Source: Manduca sexta (taxonomy: Eukaryota > Arthropoda > Insecta > Lepidoptera > Sphingidae). Taken from it: DNA of 64,000 nt. The DNA lies in assembly GCF_014839805.1 (NCBI RefSeq), contig NC_051142.1, positions 18,942,589-19,006,588 of the forward strand, given 5' to 3'. The position numbers and the translations under genes were made by a program. The notes beneath the pieces are model-generated. The model had not been told where the DNA came from. It searched no databases and saw only the letters and a program-made list of their open reading frames with translations. Positions 12,596-25,400 of this stretch are shown in pieces (position 1 is the stretch's first letter; the number at the start of each line of letters is the position of its first letter).

Positions 12596-12736
12596 AAGAC
12601 AGATTTTTTCAGCAAAAAACTAGAGGCCATATAGTAAGGCGTTTTGGAAGCAATTACATGTGAAGGGGATAGCCCTGCAGTACATTAAAGCAGCATAAAA
12701 GGATATTAAAGAATAGATATGTGTACACTAAGTCAC

Positions 12737-13037
12737 TGGTGGTCGGTCTCTCATATGTGAAAGTCCGCCTGGGTAGGTACCACCGTAATGTCTATTTCTG
12801 CCGCCAAGCAGCAGTGTGCAGTCACTGTGGTGTTCCGGTTTGAATAACATTGCAGCCAGGGTAACTACTGGACATAATGAGACTTAACATCTCATTTCTC
12901 AGGATGACGAGCGCAGTGGAATACTAATACTTTGTAATTCAAGTTGTTGGATGGTGTTTCTATTATTTATGGGCGGTCGTATCGTTTACTAACAGGCGAA
13001 TAGCAAGCTCATCTCCTCATTCAAAGCAATAAAAAAT
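12737..13037 (+). repeat. Short interspersed repeat (GCAATAAA-tail family), near full length
   Basis: CTCATATGTGAAAGTCCGCC start, GTTCCGGTTTGAATAACATT, ACTGGACATAATGAGACTTA, GGGCGGTCGTATCG, ending CAAAGCAATAAAAAA. Confidence 0.75.
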
Positions 13038-13039
13038 AT

Positions 13040-16010
13040 AAGAAGCAGGTTGGTAACCTCATTGAAATTGCTAACGATCCACGATTGGATGCAAGATCTT
13101 ACATCAATTTTCCCTCTAAAAAGATAGCATACTGATAAAGCATCCAAGGTATCAAAATTTACGTTTGACGGGAACTAATGAGTGTGGGTTTTCTCAGCAT
13201 GGTTTTGTATTTGTATGTATTGCGTACAAAATGATAATCATAGTCGCATAATATATCTTGAGGTCTTCGCACGTCGCGTCTGTTATCGAAATCTAAGCTT
13301 CAATGTAGCATGAAGGATTTTGATCAGTTGAACATGTACAATATGTGGTAAGATGTAGAGTTCATATTTCATTGCCATTGAAACCTCTTGATATCCAGTC
13401 AAAGAGATCACGCATCTGCTAAGTCACAACATTAGCACTACTTTATGCACCGCTACTGTATTCATATTAAACTTCAGTATTCAGTAAAAGATTTTTTACA
13501 TTACATCTACATCGCCCAAAAAGACTCCTAAAACTAAAATACCATGAATACGTTGTTCTTAAAAAGGAATAAAAATTAGGGAGATGAAGGGTTTGAACCC
13601 CTGGCAATCTCACTTACCATACGAAACTCAATAGCATGCTATTAAGTACATTAATTTTCTGTGAGACAATAATAACGAGAATCGCCCATTAAATTGTTAA
13701 ACTAAGACAGGGATAGGTACGGTCTGGAAACCTCTGTGGTCAAGATTAAGCTAAACTAGGTAGCACTTACTTACCTTCTTAGAAATTTCGTCTTATTTTA
13801 AAATCTTACCTTGAATCTTTCAGCAACATATACAATACACTTATTTATTGCTTATAAACAAAACTACATATTGACATAGGACATTTATGCCAATAACGTT
13901 TTGATTTTATTTATTTTATACCCGCATATTATTATGTTGACAGAGTGGCGCTGCTGTCGCCCGATATATTTCGGTACTAGCTAATTTAATAATTCAATTA
14001 CTAAAACTAATTTAACATATCTTAGCTTTTTATTCATGTTATTATTACAATGTTAGAGAATTTAAATTGTCTTACTATAGCTATTTTATTGTTGAAGTAC
14101 GATAATAATTTATTTCTTTAATATTTGAAAGAAAGGTGTATATCTAAATATTACCCGCTATTATTTAAAATGTACAATATAGTTTGTTATGGAATAATAA
14201 CGTTATTTTAAGTCTATTATTTATGGTCTCGTCACTTTATAGATTAAAATAAAATAATTTCAATTTAGCGTGTAGCGCCATCTGTTATTAGTTATACAAA
14301 CTATGTGATACTGCTAGAGCAACACTATGTTAATAATCTTATAGGATTTGAAAAATTGATTACTTGAAATAATAGATGCCGCTATAAACATTTATTGTAC
14401 AAGTGAAACCCTAAATATTTCTATCGCATACAGTTCCATTTAATAGAAAGAGACGCGCCATTCTTGTCATCAATCCCTACGAGGAAGATGGATTGTCACA
14501 GTTAGGAGAATTTCCTTGATATTGGGGTTTCGTAAATGTAAGCTATTTTTTTTTTGTTTTAAATATACTACACATTTTTCGGATAAAAATAATTATGCCA
14601 GGGACTAGTTATCGTTAATTTAGTCACATTATTTATAGAAGAATTTATCCATAAACGTCAAAGTAAACCTGTTTCTTCTCGCTAGTTTATGTGAGAAACG
14701 TTTTATTGAGTAAACGTGAAATAATAATACAGCATAAAAAAATCATATTAAAGTATATTTTTTAAAATTTTATTTTATTTAAAAACTGTCCTAGTGGTAA
14801 ATGTAAAAACAATTCCTTGCAACACCGGTATTGTTTCCATTTTCCTTCCTTGAAGGCGCGTTTTGTTTTGCTAATCGAAAATAATATTGTATACCATTGA
14901 AACATAATATAATCAAGTAAACCATTATTTCCTATCGAATGATATAATTTTAATGCAAAAAATGTGTTGTGAATCCGATTTTACAGTCGTTATACCGTGT
15001 TATTTGCTTCCAAACGCGTGTGTTATTGATTTTGTAAGCACAATAGTTTTGTGGATTTGATGATTTTTCCAAACGATTTATGGTATGTTATTGATAAACA
15101 TCTCATTTATTGCACACATTCCTTGCACACCTGAGGTCTGATTGTAAAAACTTTATGTAAGTGAGAATTTAACTTGATTACATTGCGGTTTTATTATTCA
15201 TCTCAAAGGCCATTTCATATTACGTATATTTAAACGCGATTGTCTCTTGTTTTTATTTGTGTAATTGATTTAGGAAATACTAAACGCGTAAAACAAATTA
15301 AAAATGACTTATCAAAACTTTATTATAAGTAGGTACTTATATAAACGTAACAAAAAAGTATCTTTGTTTTGTGTTGATAATCTGTAGAAAGTGTCCTCAG
15401 TTTTACATAACATTGATCATGTATCTCATAGTCCAGTGGTACTTTGATTAGTAAACCGGCGACCGGTTGGGTTCGATTCCAGGTCGAGTAAACGTAGCTT
15501 ACATATCGAGCGATTTTTAGTTCAGAAAAATTAGTTAATTTGTTCGATATTTATTTTGTGTAGTGGTAATAACCTTTAGCTAATGGGCCGGGAATACGCT
15601 CGGAGTTTCGGACAAGATTCCTCTTTAGCAAGATTAATATTAAAGTACCCTAACATAAAATTAGTGATTTCCTTTAATATGAAGCGTGCAATTTGATAAA
15701 TTATTTTACTCATATAAATAATTAAAGTACCTATATTAGATATCTTCCGGGAGGTTAGGCAGAAGGGTAACTGGAGCTAAGATTTCGTTTCGTATTTTTT
15801 TTTAAATAGTTAACTGCGTTGGTTATTTATAACGAAGTGTAAAAGGCTTATCTGTTATTACAAACAGAAATAATCAACATCCGTAAAGTGTAAAACTGAC
15901 CGTGTAGCGAGACGCGGGTTCGATCCCCGGATACGAAAGTTTGTCAGCCCCAATTTACTTCGGGCTTTTAATGTGAAGTCTTTAGATAAACTGTACTTTT
16001 TTGTGTCGGA
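13040..16010. other. Non-coding spacer with repeat scraps
   Basis: Two short tRNA-like B-box patches (GGTTGGGTTCGATTCC near 15467 and GCGGGTTCGATCCCC near 15914) look like SINE heads. CGCCATCTGTTATTAG near 14277 is another dispersed repeat piece. No gene seen. Confidence 0.4.
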
Positions 16011-16014
16011 CCCT

Positions 16015-16215
16015 GCTTTCAAAACCGGGGGTAACCTGCGAATAGGATATTGGAATCCCCCGGCTTACCCTGCAGAGTCCTGGAGGAAAGTTGGGAGGGG
16101 ACAGCTGGGAAGGAAGTGCGGGGGAAGGACAAGAAAACTTCTCAGGATGGGAGGAGGGGAGAAGGCCTGGAACTGTTAGCGAGCCCTTATAGGCCTCAAT
16201 GTGAATTGGCAACCA
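16015..16215 (+). repeat. Purine-rich interspersed repeat just upstream of exon 1
   Basis: ATTGGAATCCCCCGGCTTA, CCTGGAGGAAAGTTGGGAGG and TAGGCCTCAATGTGAATT are shared in reverse complement with 54757-54900. Confidence 0.6.
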
Positions 16216-16274
16216 TGAGGTATACATACTTAACTGTGTGCCTAGATTATATAATGAGGTTTCTTATGTAACAG

Positions 16275-16401
16275 CGTGAAGATGAAGACGAAACTGACTT
16301 CCGTCGTGTACCTGGGCTACACGGCCATGGACCGAAGGTTCTCGAACGCGATGCTCCCGTGGTTGCTGCGCGAAATCAGAGCTACGGGCATTCGGGATAA
16401 G
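16275..16401 (+). CDS. Rab-GAP exon 1 (first recognised; PTB1 start)
   Basis: Begins after AG at 16273-16274 and ends before GTATTG. It encodes [11 protein letters not shown] and [11 protein letters not shown], matching the opening strand and first helix of the TBC1D1/4 PTB1 domain (human MLPWVVAEVR). ATG codons in frame lie at 16282. The upstream acceptor means that 5' UTR or extra N-terminal codons lie in an exon I could not place. A repeat ends only about 60 bp upstream. Confidence 0.88.
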
Positions 16402-19400
16402 GTATTGTTTTATACTTACTTTTATTGTAAACTAGATATTTATATTGAGATAACATATTACGAGTCTCAGTTTCATTCAAATATTAATGTAGTTTGCGTG
16501 TCATAGGTGTGCTTATGGCCTGGTAAAAATATACCTGGTTTTTGCAGGGATACATGATGGCCGCATTAGAGGTGGTTATCGTGTCCAGTCGATAGGATGG
16601 CCTCTAGGACACTTGGTTATTAGTTCTATGGCCTTATCATTAAAGGTTCATAGAATAATTAACTCAAGTTACACTCCCGGGGAATTAATTATTTTCAGAA
16701 TAAAAACTACTATATCATTTTGACGTAAAGTATTACGAATATGAATGCGTATGAGCTAAGAAACATGTTCTTGTCACAATTTTTTTTAAATCTTTATTTA
16801 AAGAGCTCGGTCGTAATTTCATGACCATGTCGTTCCGTACGTCCGCTTTTTTGGGTGTTCTCTCATTTCACTATGTCAAAATATTTTTTTATTAAAACCC
16901 TAGCCCCTACCGACGCAGGATCCGACGAAAAAATATAATGCCCACATTGAAACCCAGACACAATTAAACTCCAAAAATGCCTAACATCTGATGATAAAAA
17001 ATTACAGAAATTTTCATTTGCTTGGTTGCGTATCAGGCTAGCAAAGCAGCCAGCCGCCAAGCGTGCTGAGTTATCGGGCCGGTTCCTAGAATTCGAAAAC
17101 CATTGTTTTGCACTTGACGCGTGGTACCTCGCTAGTCTAGACGTGGACCAAGTATCTCTACCCACTTTATCTATACTATATTGATTTGGATAATTTATAA
17201 TTGTGTCGACTGCCGGTAATCATCTCTCGTCAGTCGATATTGTATTGGATCCCACTCCACTATCATGTGCATTAGGATCACTTTGTCGTGCCCTTCTAGA
17301 AATAAACTTGGATGTATTTGCAGCTGAGCATAGCAGTAGAAGACGGACATCTAAAGGCCTACAATGGGAACTTCGAGCCGGTCATCGTCCATAGAATAGT
17401 TGATATTATAAGGTAAGTTGAATGTTGAAGAGTTTTAGTTCTCACCAATGTTTTGGGAGTAGCGATAGTTGGGTGCGGAACGGACTGCCGAGACGAATGT
17501 CCGCAGGTTCTAATCCTAAAGGCACATACCTTTGACTTTTCTAAAATGATGTGTTTATTCTTTGTGAATTATCGCTTGCTTCAACGGTGAAGGCAAACAT
17601 CGTGAGGAAACCTGCATACCTGAGAAGTTCTCTATAAGAATTTCGAGGGTGTGTGAAGTCTACCAATCCGTACTAAGACAGCGTGGTAGACTACGGCCTA
17701 TCCCCTCTCAGTAGTGGAGGAGGCCCGTGCACAGCAGTAGGACAGTATATAATACAGGGCTGATATTATTAATATATTTATTATAACAAAGTTCAATTTT
17801 GTCGTCTAACCATTTGTTGTCGATACTTGTTTGATAGAGGCATATTTACCAATGGCGAAGTGCGAAATATTTCAAAAGGTAACCCGATTAAAAAATAATT
17901 GCCTTAGTCAACATTCGCGACCAATTTAACACAAAACAAAAACTAAGACAAACGTAAATAAACCTAAAAGGGAAGCCGGTAGGAATCGCTGTATGGACAC
18001 TTCGCTACTAATATTTACAAATACTATAAATAAAATTCAGTTTTAAGTTTTTATAGGTAAGGCTTATAATCAATATTATAACACGAAGCGCCTGCACGTC
18101 GACATATTGTATTGTCGATACGCTTGATTCTCGACTTTCTGAGATAATGCTATTCGTGAAATATAGGTCGGCCAAATACAAAAGTCACGCTGTCGAATAT
18201 GTTCCCAAGCCAAAGCCCTAACGATATTCAAATGAGTACTATCTATATTAGTGTACTATTTACATTAGTCTCTCTATCTTTCTATTTGATTAATTTCGTA
18301 TTTTTTTTTCGTACGAGACGCCCGGATGTCCTTTTCCCCGGTTTCCTTACGAGTCAAAATACTATGAGTTCACCCGGGGAAACAAACACCCATGCTACTG
18401 TTCAGCACTGCACTGTCTGGGCGACCAGCACCAGCGCAGTGCATAGCTGCACAACAGAATACTAAATATTTCTACGGAGCCACTATGGCGGCTTTTACAC
18501 CTTGTATTAAATGATTTTATTTTTGTTTTATTGCTTTAGTAGCAAAATGTAGGTAAGTGGTTACCGTCGCTCAGGGACTTCAGCATACCAGGGACACCCC
18601 AAGCCTACTCTAAATAGAACTAGCTCTAAATTCAGACGTTGTTCCCAGGGCCAGCCAGGTTCCAGGCAGACCTGAAGAGCTTTTCTACATACTCTTCAAT
18701 GAGAAGGAGGGTCTGCTCAACTGCTACATGTTCAGAGCCAACTCTATAAACGAGGTGAGTCTACCAAACCTTTTCACAATTAATTTCACAAGTTAGGTAG
18801 GTATCGGACCCATTCAACCCCTAAAATTCGTACCCTAGAATAAAAGTTGTAGATAAGTTGTAATTCAAGTGCCCATTGATCCTGATAGGAGATCAGATCT
18901 GACGGGTCAGCAAAAACTTATCTGATGCAAGTATGATTTCTACAGTTGCTTTTTAACAACATGCAAAACAAAAAAGAATGTTAAGTTTTTAGTTATTGAG
19001 TTTCTTTTGTCAAAGAATTCTTCAGTCTTCCCGTAATCTAATATTCTATAGTATACCAGCAATCAGTGGAGTTTAACTGGTGCCAGGGTCTGGGTGGAAG
19101 TTTTAGAGACTTTACCTTGTCGGAGGAGACAATGTTTTACTACGCGGCCGTCGCAAGCGCAACGCTTTGGTTGGCAGATCCGTTCGGTAACCCTTAAAGC
19201 GGCCATTGGCAGCTATAGATCACCGTGGTGTACGAAGGTGGCCATATTTGATAGTAGAGGATCTCAGGACCAGCAGTGGGAAAGGGTCTTAGCTATACTA
19301 ATATATAGCTTAAGAGTTAGTTTATTTAAACGCGTTGATCTCGGGAACTATTGAACCGATTTTGATTTTTTCACTTATCGGAAGCTACTTTACTCCTGAT

Positions 19401-22400
19401 TGTTATAGGGTACTTTTTATCTCAGGTAAATGTTTATCCCGAAAAAAAATCGCGCGAGCGGAGTTGCAGGCAAAAGCTAGTAAATATTTTTAATGTATAG
19501 GCGTCAGTGATATCTTAGTAGATGCATTTGAACAATACTAATCCACTTTAAACATTACGTAATTCACCGGCTAATCCATCTGATTGGAAGTAGGCCCCCA
19601 ATGTTTGCGCATTTCTCCCAAATTATATGCCAACCAAAGGAGCCACGGCAGTGTTTGTGCTAACGAAAGCTGTTTGTTTTGATAGCCATCTGTCAGTGTC
19701 AAATGACAGATAACGGAGCGTAAACAGTGTCACGCTGTGTGGTTTCACTTCTGAAAAATAAAATAATTTAGAGGTTTCTGCTCACGACTTGGCTTGCGTG
19801 TAAATCTTGGCTGAAATAAGTCCTGTTGAATATTTACTTTTGCCCGACCCGGGGATCGAACCCCAGACTTCAGCACTGTAGTCATACCGTAATATAACTA
19901 TACCACTGAGGTCAGTCAATATGCAATACAATATAATGTAATAATGAAATGTCTCTAGTCACCTTCGGAATTCAATTCCTTATTAATAATTAAGTACAAA
20001 GTACATGCAGTGCTAAAAGTGGATTTATTTCTTTAGGTATACGAACATTTTTCGGGCAGCGTCTTGATTTAAATACGGAGTTTGGAACTTCTTGGTTACC
20101 CGAGCCTTCATAAATAAGGGTTATTTTGTCTACATAATATCAGCCTGTTTCTAGTAGAAAGTAACCCAAGATCGACAATCTTGCGATTTTTTTTAATACA
20201 GATCAGTACTGGCAAAAACGATAAGAATGTTTAATTTTACTTAAATCCTAATTAAAAAAATATATTATTCCTCAAGAATTATTTAAACAGACAAAGGCCC
20301 TTTTTGCCTGATCATCTTTATTTTTGAGTCATCTGATTTTTTGAAATGCGGAAGTGGATTCGTCACTTCTGCTGTCGACTGTACTGCATCATACAATGCT
20401 GAATATTCATACTAAGAACAATTGATGTTACCCGACAAACACTCATAATATATAACGGGCCTTGAACCAATTTTAAAATTAGAATCTATTCGCATATTGA
20501 ATTCTTATTCTTGTTCGTGTCTAGTGTCCGATGGTGATTGGTGGCCAGTATTTTTATATTATGGCTTGTAGTAAATTAAAAAAAATAAACAATAATATAT
20601 TTTGTGTCGTGTACTTATGCGTTAGTGGCCAGTAACAAAATAATCAACGGCAATAGACAAATATTGGTTATTCAGTGAGTATTGTGAATAGAAATTATAC
20701 GCAGATAGTATCGAACGATAAAAAAATAAACAATCAGTTCCGTAATACATGCTTTGAAAAAAAAAAACATAAAAACAAGTTATATAGTTAGTAAACTCCA
20801 CATAACTCCACCCTTCATGACACTGGCCTGTTAAAAGGAGGAAATAAAAAAGAAACAAGTATTTAAATTTAATGAATGCCAGTATTAAGTCGTAAACATA
20901 ATTTGTTACGATACACTTTCAGTGACAGTCAATAATACGATAATTAAAGATTATTAAAGACGTGTTTACACGGAGGAAAATTGAGGAAACGTTCGTGGAG
21001 ATTAATAAAGTCAGTGTAATTGCCAAGTGCGTTCTGAAACACCATTAAAAGACAAGATGTTATATTCAGTTTGGACTCCGCTCGCGCGCCAAGCAGCCGT
21101 ATACTACACCGCTTCGATTTCCAACGTGGAGTTTTGGCTGGGCGTCGTTCTAATACTGCTCGCGTGTGAAATGGACCTCATATATTTTCATATTTTGAAC
21201 AATTTCAATTTAGAACATCGATCGTGATGCCAACCTTGAAATTGAAATTTGGAACTTTATTCGATGGAATGTTTTGAAAATAGAACGCTAGTCGTCTGCC
21301 AACCGCGCGGCGTGGACGTGTTTGTGCTGTGCGGCGGAAACATTCGCTATATGGACTGTATTTTAGCTGAAAAGAATAGTGCTTGAAGCGTAACGTGTAT
21401 ATTTAACTAACACAAGTTAGTTACAAAAAAATCAAATCTTTACAAAGATTCTAATTGTAATAACATTCAAACGCTAAAGTGAAATCAAGGAAAAACAACC
21501 ATTAAGATACCAGAAGTACTTTTACCTTCAAACTGGTATGGAAAACTTTACTAATTGACGCGCAAAGAAAGTGCAAGTGCGACTGTACCGACTAGTAAAC
21601 AGAAAACATATGATGTTGGTCTGCATTAGTGTGCGGTGTCGGTGTGCGGTGCGAAAACAATTTTGAATTTCGGAAGCGGTATTTTTATACTTTTGTATTT
21701 AGGACGGTGTTATTGGATAACTAAGTAGATTTAAATCGGTGCAAGGAATATATATTATACAGATAAATATATTGGTGATGAGAAAATATACATAAAAATA
21801 ATAATTAAACATACTTATATTATTGACAAACTTTTTGCACGAAGACTGTGAGAAAACGATTTTTTTTACAATTGGAACGTGACAAAAAAAGAGTTCACTA
21901 AATGCATTAATTAACACCGAGTTACAGCTGCAGTACTCCGAGGGGACATTGTTGAATGACAAATATGACAAATGTTTGAAATTGGAACGTTGTAAAGAAT
22001 ATTTGAAAATCGAAAGTACATTTTGTATTTGGAACACTTTTTCAATGTGACCGTTGTTAATTGGGATCGTAAATTAAGAGACGGTTAATGTACTTTTAAT
22101 GGGTGTTGTGACGTCACAAGGTTTTTGCGGCCAGTGCGTTGTATTTTTTTTTAATCGTGATCAAAACACGTGTGACGTAGAACATCGATTTTTGACGCGT
22201 GAGTACGTTTATGTCCTTGTTTATGTTTGTCAGTGTGTGGTTTTTTGTTGCTATCCATTTTTGTGGTTTCAAATAGCGAGCGAAGTACAAAAAACCGCTT
22301 ATCAATGCATATTTTTGTTTACATTACCAATGCCTGTATGGTGCAGTGGGTAATGAAGGGCTATGGAGCAGGATTCAAGTCCTAGATCTCAACTAAGAAT

Positions 22401-25400
22401 CGAGACATTACATTTGCATTAACCACTTTTAATTTCGGGTTTGGATTGGGTTACCGATCGACAGTTGCTTGTAGTTAGCCTTAAGCTCAGTACTTAGTAT
22501 CATTGTGGTTGTGGTGTGTGTTCTGCTAAACTGAGGTTAGGTTTTATGACTAACCAAATAAAAAATTGTGTTCGAAGTCAAAATTGTCTATGGTGGTGGC
22601 TGAAACAGTTGCTCTGCCTACCCCTTCATCGGTGATGGCGCTCGCTTGTTTTTAATAAATTACATTTTTACCAAATTATATCTATACACAACAGGAACTG
22701 GTTATAACGACTTCGGTTATAGCGACTCATCGATTATAATTACATAATGGCAATCCCAAAAGAGTATCATTTATAACGACTATCGGATATAGCGTCCAGA
22801 GTCGGTCTTTTCAATATGTATAACCGGCTTTTACTGTATTATGTATGTTTGTGTATTGATAAGTAAGGTCTTTACCGGTGTCATTATTCGGTAGCGCAGC
22901 GCCATGTGCGGATGGAGTTGTAGGTCCCGGGTTCGATACAATTTGTGTGGCATTTGTGTCGGCTCTATAACAAAAATTACATATTTGATACCCAATGAGC
23001 TCTGTACGTAAAAAGAATCCTATTTGATACCTATAAGAAGGGTATCCCTTTTCTCTTTTTGAGGTTAAGAAAGTGTTTACGCTGATATAAGACATCCCCC
23101 CCCCCCCGTGATCATGAAGGATACAAAGTCTTAGAAACGTTGGAGAAACTCATAGTATACAACTTCAAATCGCCTTTAACGTTAGTGTCCTTTGCAAAAC
23201 CGTTTTTCACTAAACAAAGAAAAAGGAATCTATGGATTGTACTGAATATGGAGAAGCGTTTCGAAATTAATTTGTTCAGCTACTTTTGTTGCTGGCTGTA
23301 CTTGTGTTGAATTATTTGGATTATCTATAAAAATAGTGATGTTTAATTTCCTCTGAGTTGAAAGCCGGTTGCGCGCATGAGTGAGGAGTAATATGAATCA
23401 GAAGTCATATTATTTCATGGATGAATGTACAAACTACAAATATAATCTATATATATATATAAAAATGAATCCCTATTTCACTTGGTCACGCCATCACGCG
23501 TGAACGGCTGGACTGATTACACATTTTTTTTTGTTGAGTTTGTTATTGTTAGAAGGTTCTTATGAAAGAAAAAAATTCAAAACATTGCGCGTAAAATAAA
23601 AAAAATTAAGAAAACTTAACGAAAATATTAAATTTATATAATTGACAATTGTTTGAAATAACTGTCAGCGATAGACAGAATGCGCGCTGCAAATTCATAG
23701 TTAGACGAAAGACGGCATAGGTAATACACTCATATAGGAACCGATTAAGTTAACTTGAACATTATGATTAAGACCTTAAGTCCATTTTAGTTTAACTTAT
23801 CGGTTTGTCCTTTTACGCAGGAACAGTTTTTTTTATCGAAGGCACGGGAAAGTGGCGTCACTGCGCCTGATGAAAGACGGGACAACGTCTGTCGGGTCAA
23901 CTAGTCTATAATAATATTGATGTTTAATTTACTCTGAATTGAAAGCCGGTTGCGCGCATGAGTGAGGAGTAATATGAATCAGAAGTCATATTATTTCATG
24001 GATGAATGTACAAACTACAAATATAATAATCTATAATATCAACGATTATTTTAAGATCGCAGCGTGTGCGGACTTTGCACTGTTTTGAGCAAAACAAGAT
24101 TTGCCCGTCATTCATATAGTAAATAGCGGATTTAACGCATAATAAATGTCGGCTATTGTCTTTTGTTTTGGAAATATGTTAACCGGCAACCTCAGGGACA
24201 GAGACGTAATAATTAATTACATGTAGGAATATTTAAAAACGTAATAAATAAAATTCAAGTCTTCCCTGACGATTTTAAAAGTGTGAGCACACGGGCGTTT
24301 AAATAATCGACTATTGAGCCGTTCGTTTAACCACGCGCGTTTACGTTAAGGAAATAATGACAGTCGTGCGTTCACGGTCCGACGGGCTCATTTCCGTACC
24401 ATGATATGATAGGTGGTGAACCTGTCGCGATTTAACACGTTTCCATCCGTTTCCATAGCACTAGAGGTTTTAAATTGAAAACACGACAAATAATAAAAAA
24501 AAAATTAAAAAATAAATCATCGTGGTAACACAAATAAAAAAAAATAATCTCAATGTAATATGTTTCATTAGGCCAGCGTGGTGAACTAAGGCTTATTCCT
24601 CTCAGTAGTAGACGAGGCCCGTGCTCAGCAGTAGAACAGTATAGTGCATATTTTATATCCGCCCGGATATAATAACCCGGATAGCAACCACCGTACACAA
24701 GGTATTAAAACCCGACACAGTGGCCCAGGTGAGTGTGTCGCGTTCCGGGATCAGCCTGTGTATATCCGGTTCTAACAGACCGGCATAATTGTGTCGACCG
24801 TCGACTAGTAATCATCTCTCGTCAGTCGACATTCTATTGGACCTCACTCCACTTACCATCAGGTACAGTCATTTTGTTGTGCCAGTAAAGAAAACACAAT
24901 AGCCTTTAAATCTTTTGCGACGGTTGCAACCAGGAATAAGGAATATAATGGCACTACGACCATCACATTTACGCTGTTGCCTTGATGCGTAACTGCGTCT
25001 CGGAAATATCAGCCAATTTATTTTTACCCAAGCCTACCCGGAAACGGAGAATGCTCCCGCTGTCTTTATGCGAGGTTTAGGTTAGAGAAAACTTACAGAA
25101 ATCGACTTCCGCAAGCAATTTTACTGTGTATACAATCACAAGATTACTTCTGCAAGTTTTGCCGCGTCGCCATCGTGCAAGATTTTTTCTGGGTTAAAAG
25201 TCCTGCTATGTATTTGCAGAGATAAAATGCCAGTGTCTTTTCCAGGGTCTTAAACTATCTCGACACTAAATTTCATCGAGATCCCTTCGATAGTTTTTGA
25301 GTTATCGCGTTCTGAGAAACGTGGCTAAGAACTTTGTTTCATAATCTGTAAGAATTCAAAGATTTGCACTAACAATCAATCGCATGTACTACCAATATTT

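Noticed and set aside
16863..17165. 100-codon reverse-strand open frame
   Set aside because: No recognisable domain, no splice partners, lies in intron 1, and partly overlaps scraps of repeats.
21699..22037. 112-codon reverse-strand open frame in intron 3
   Set aside because: Very AT-rich, low-complexity Phe/Tyr/Ile composition typical of chance frames in AT-rich DNA.
23095..23107. Homopolymer C tract as a functional element
   Set aside because: A short run of C in non-coding sequence with no associated structure.
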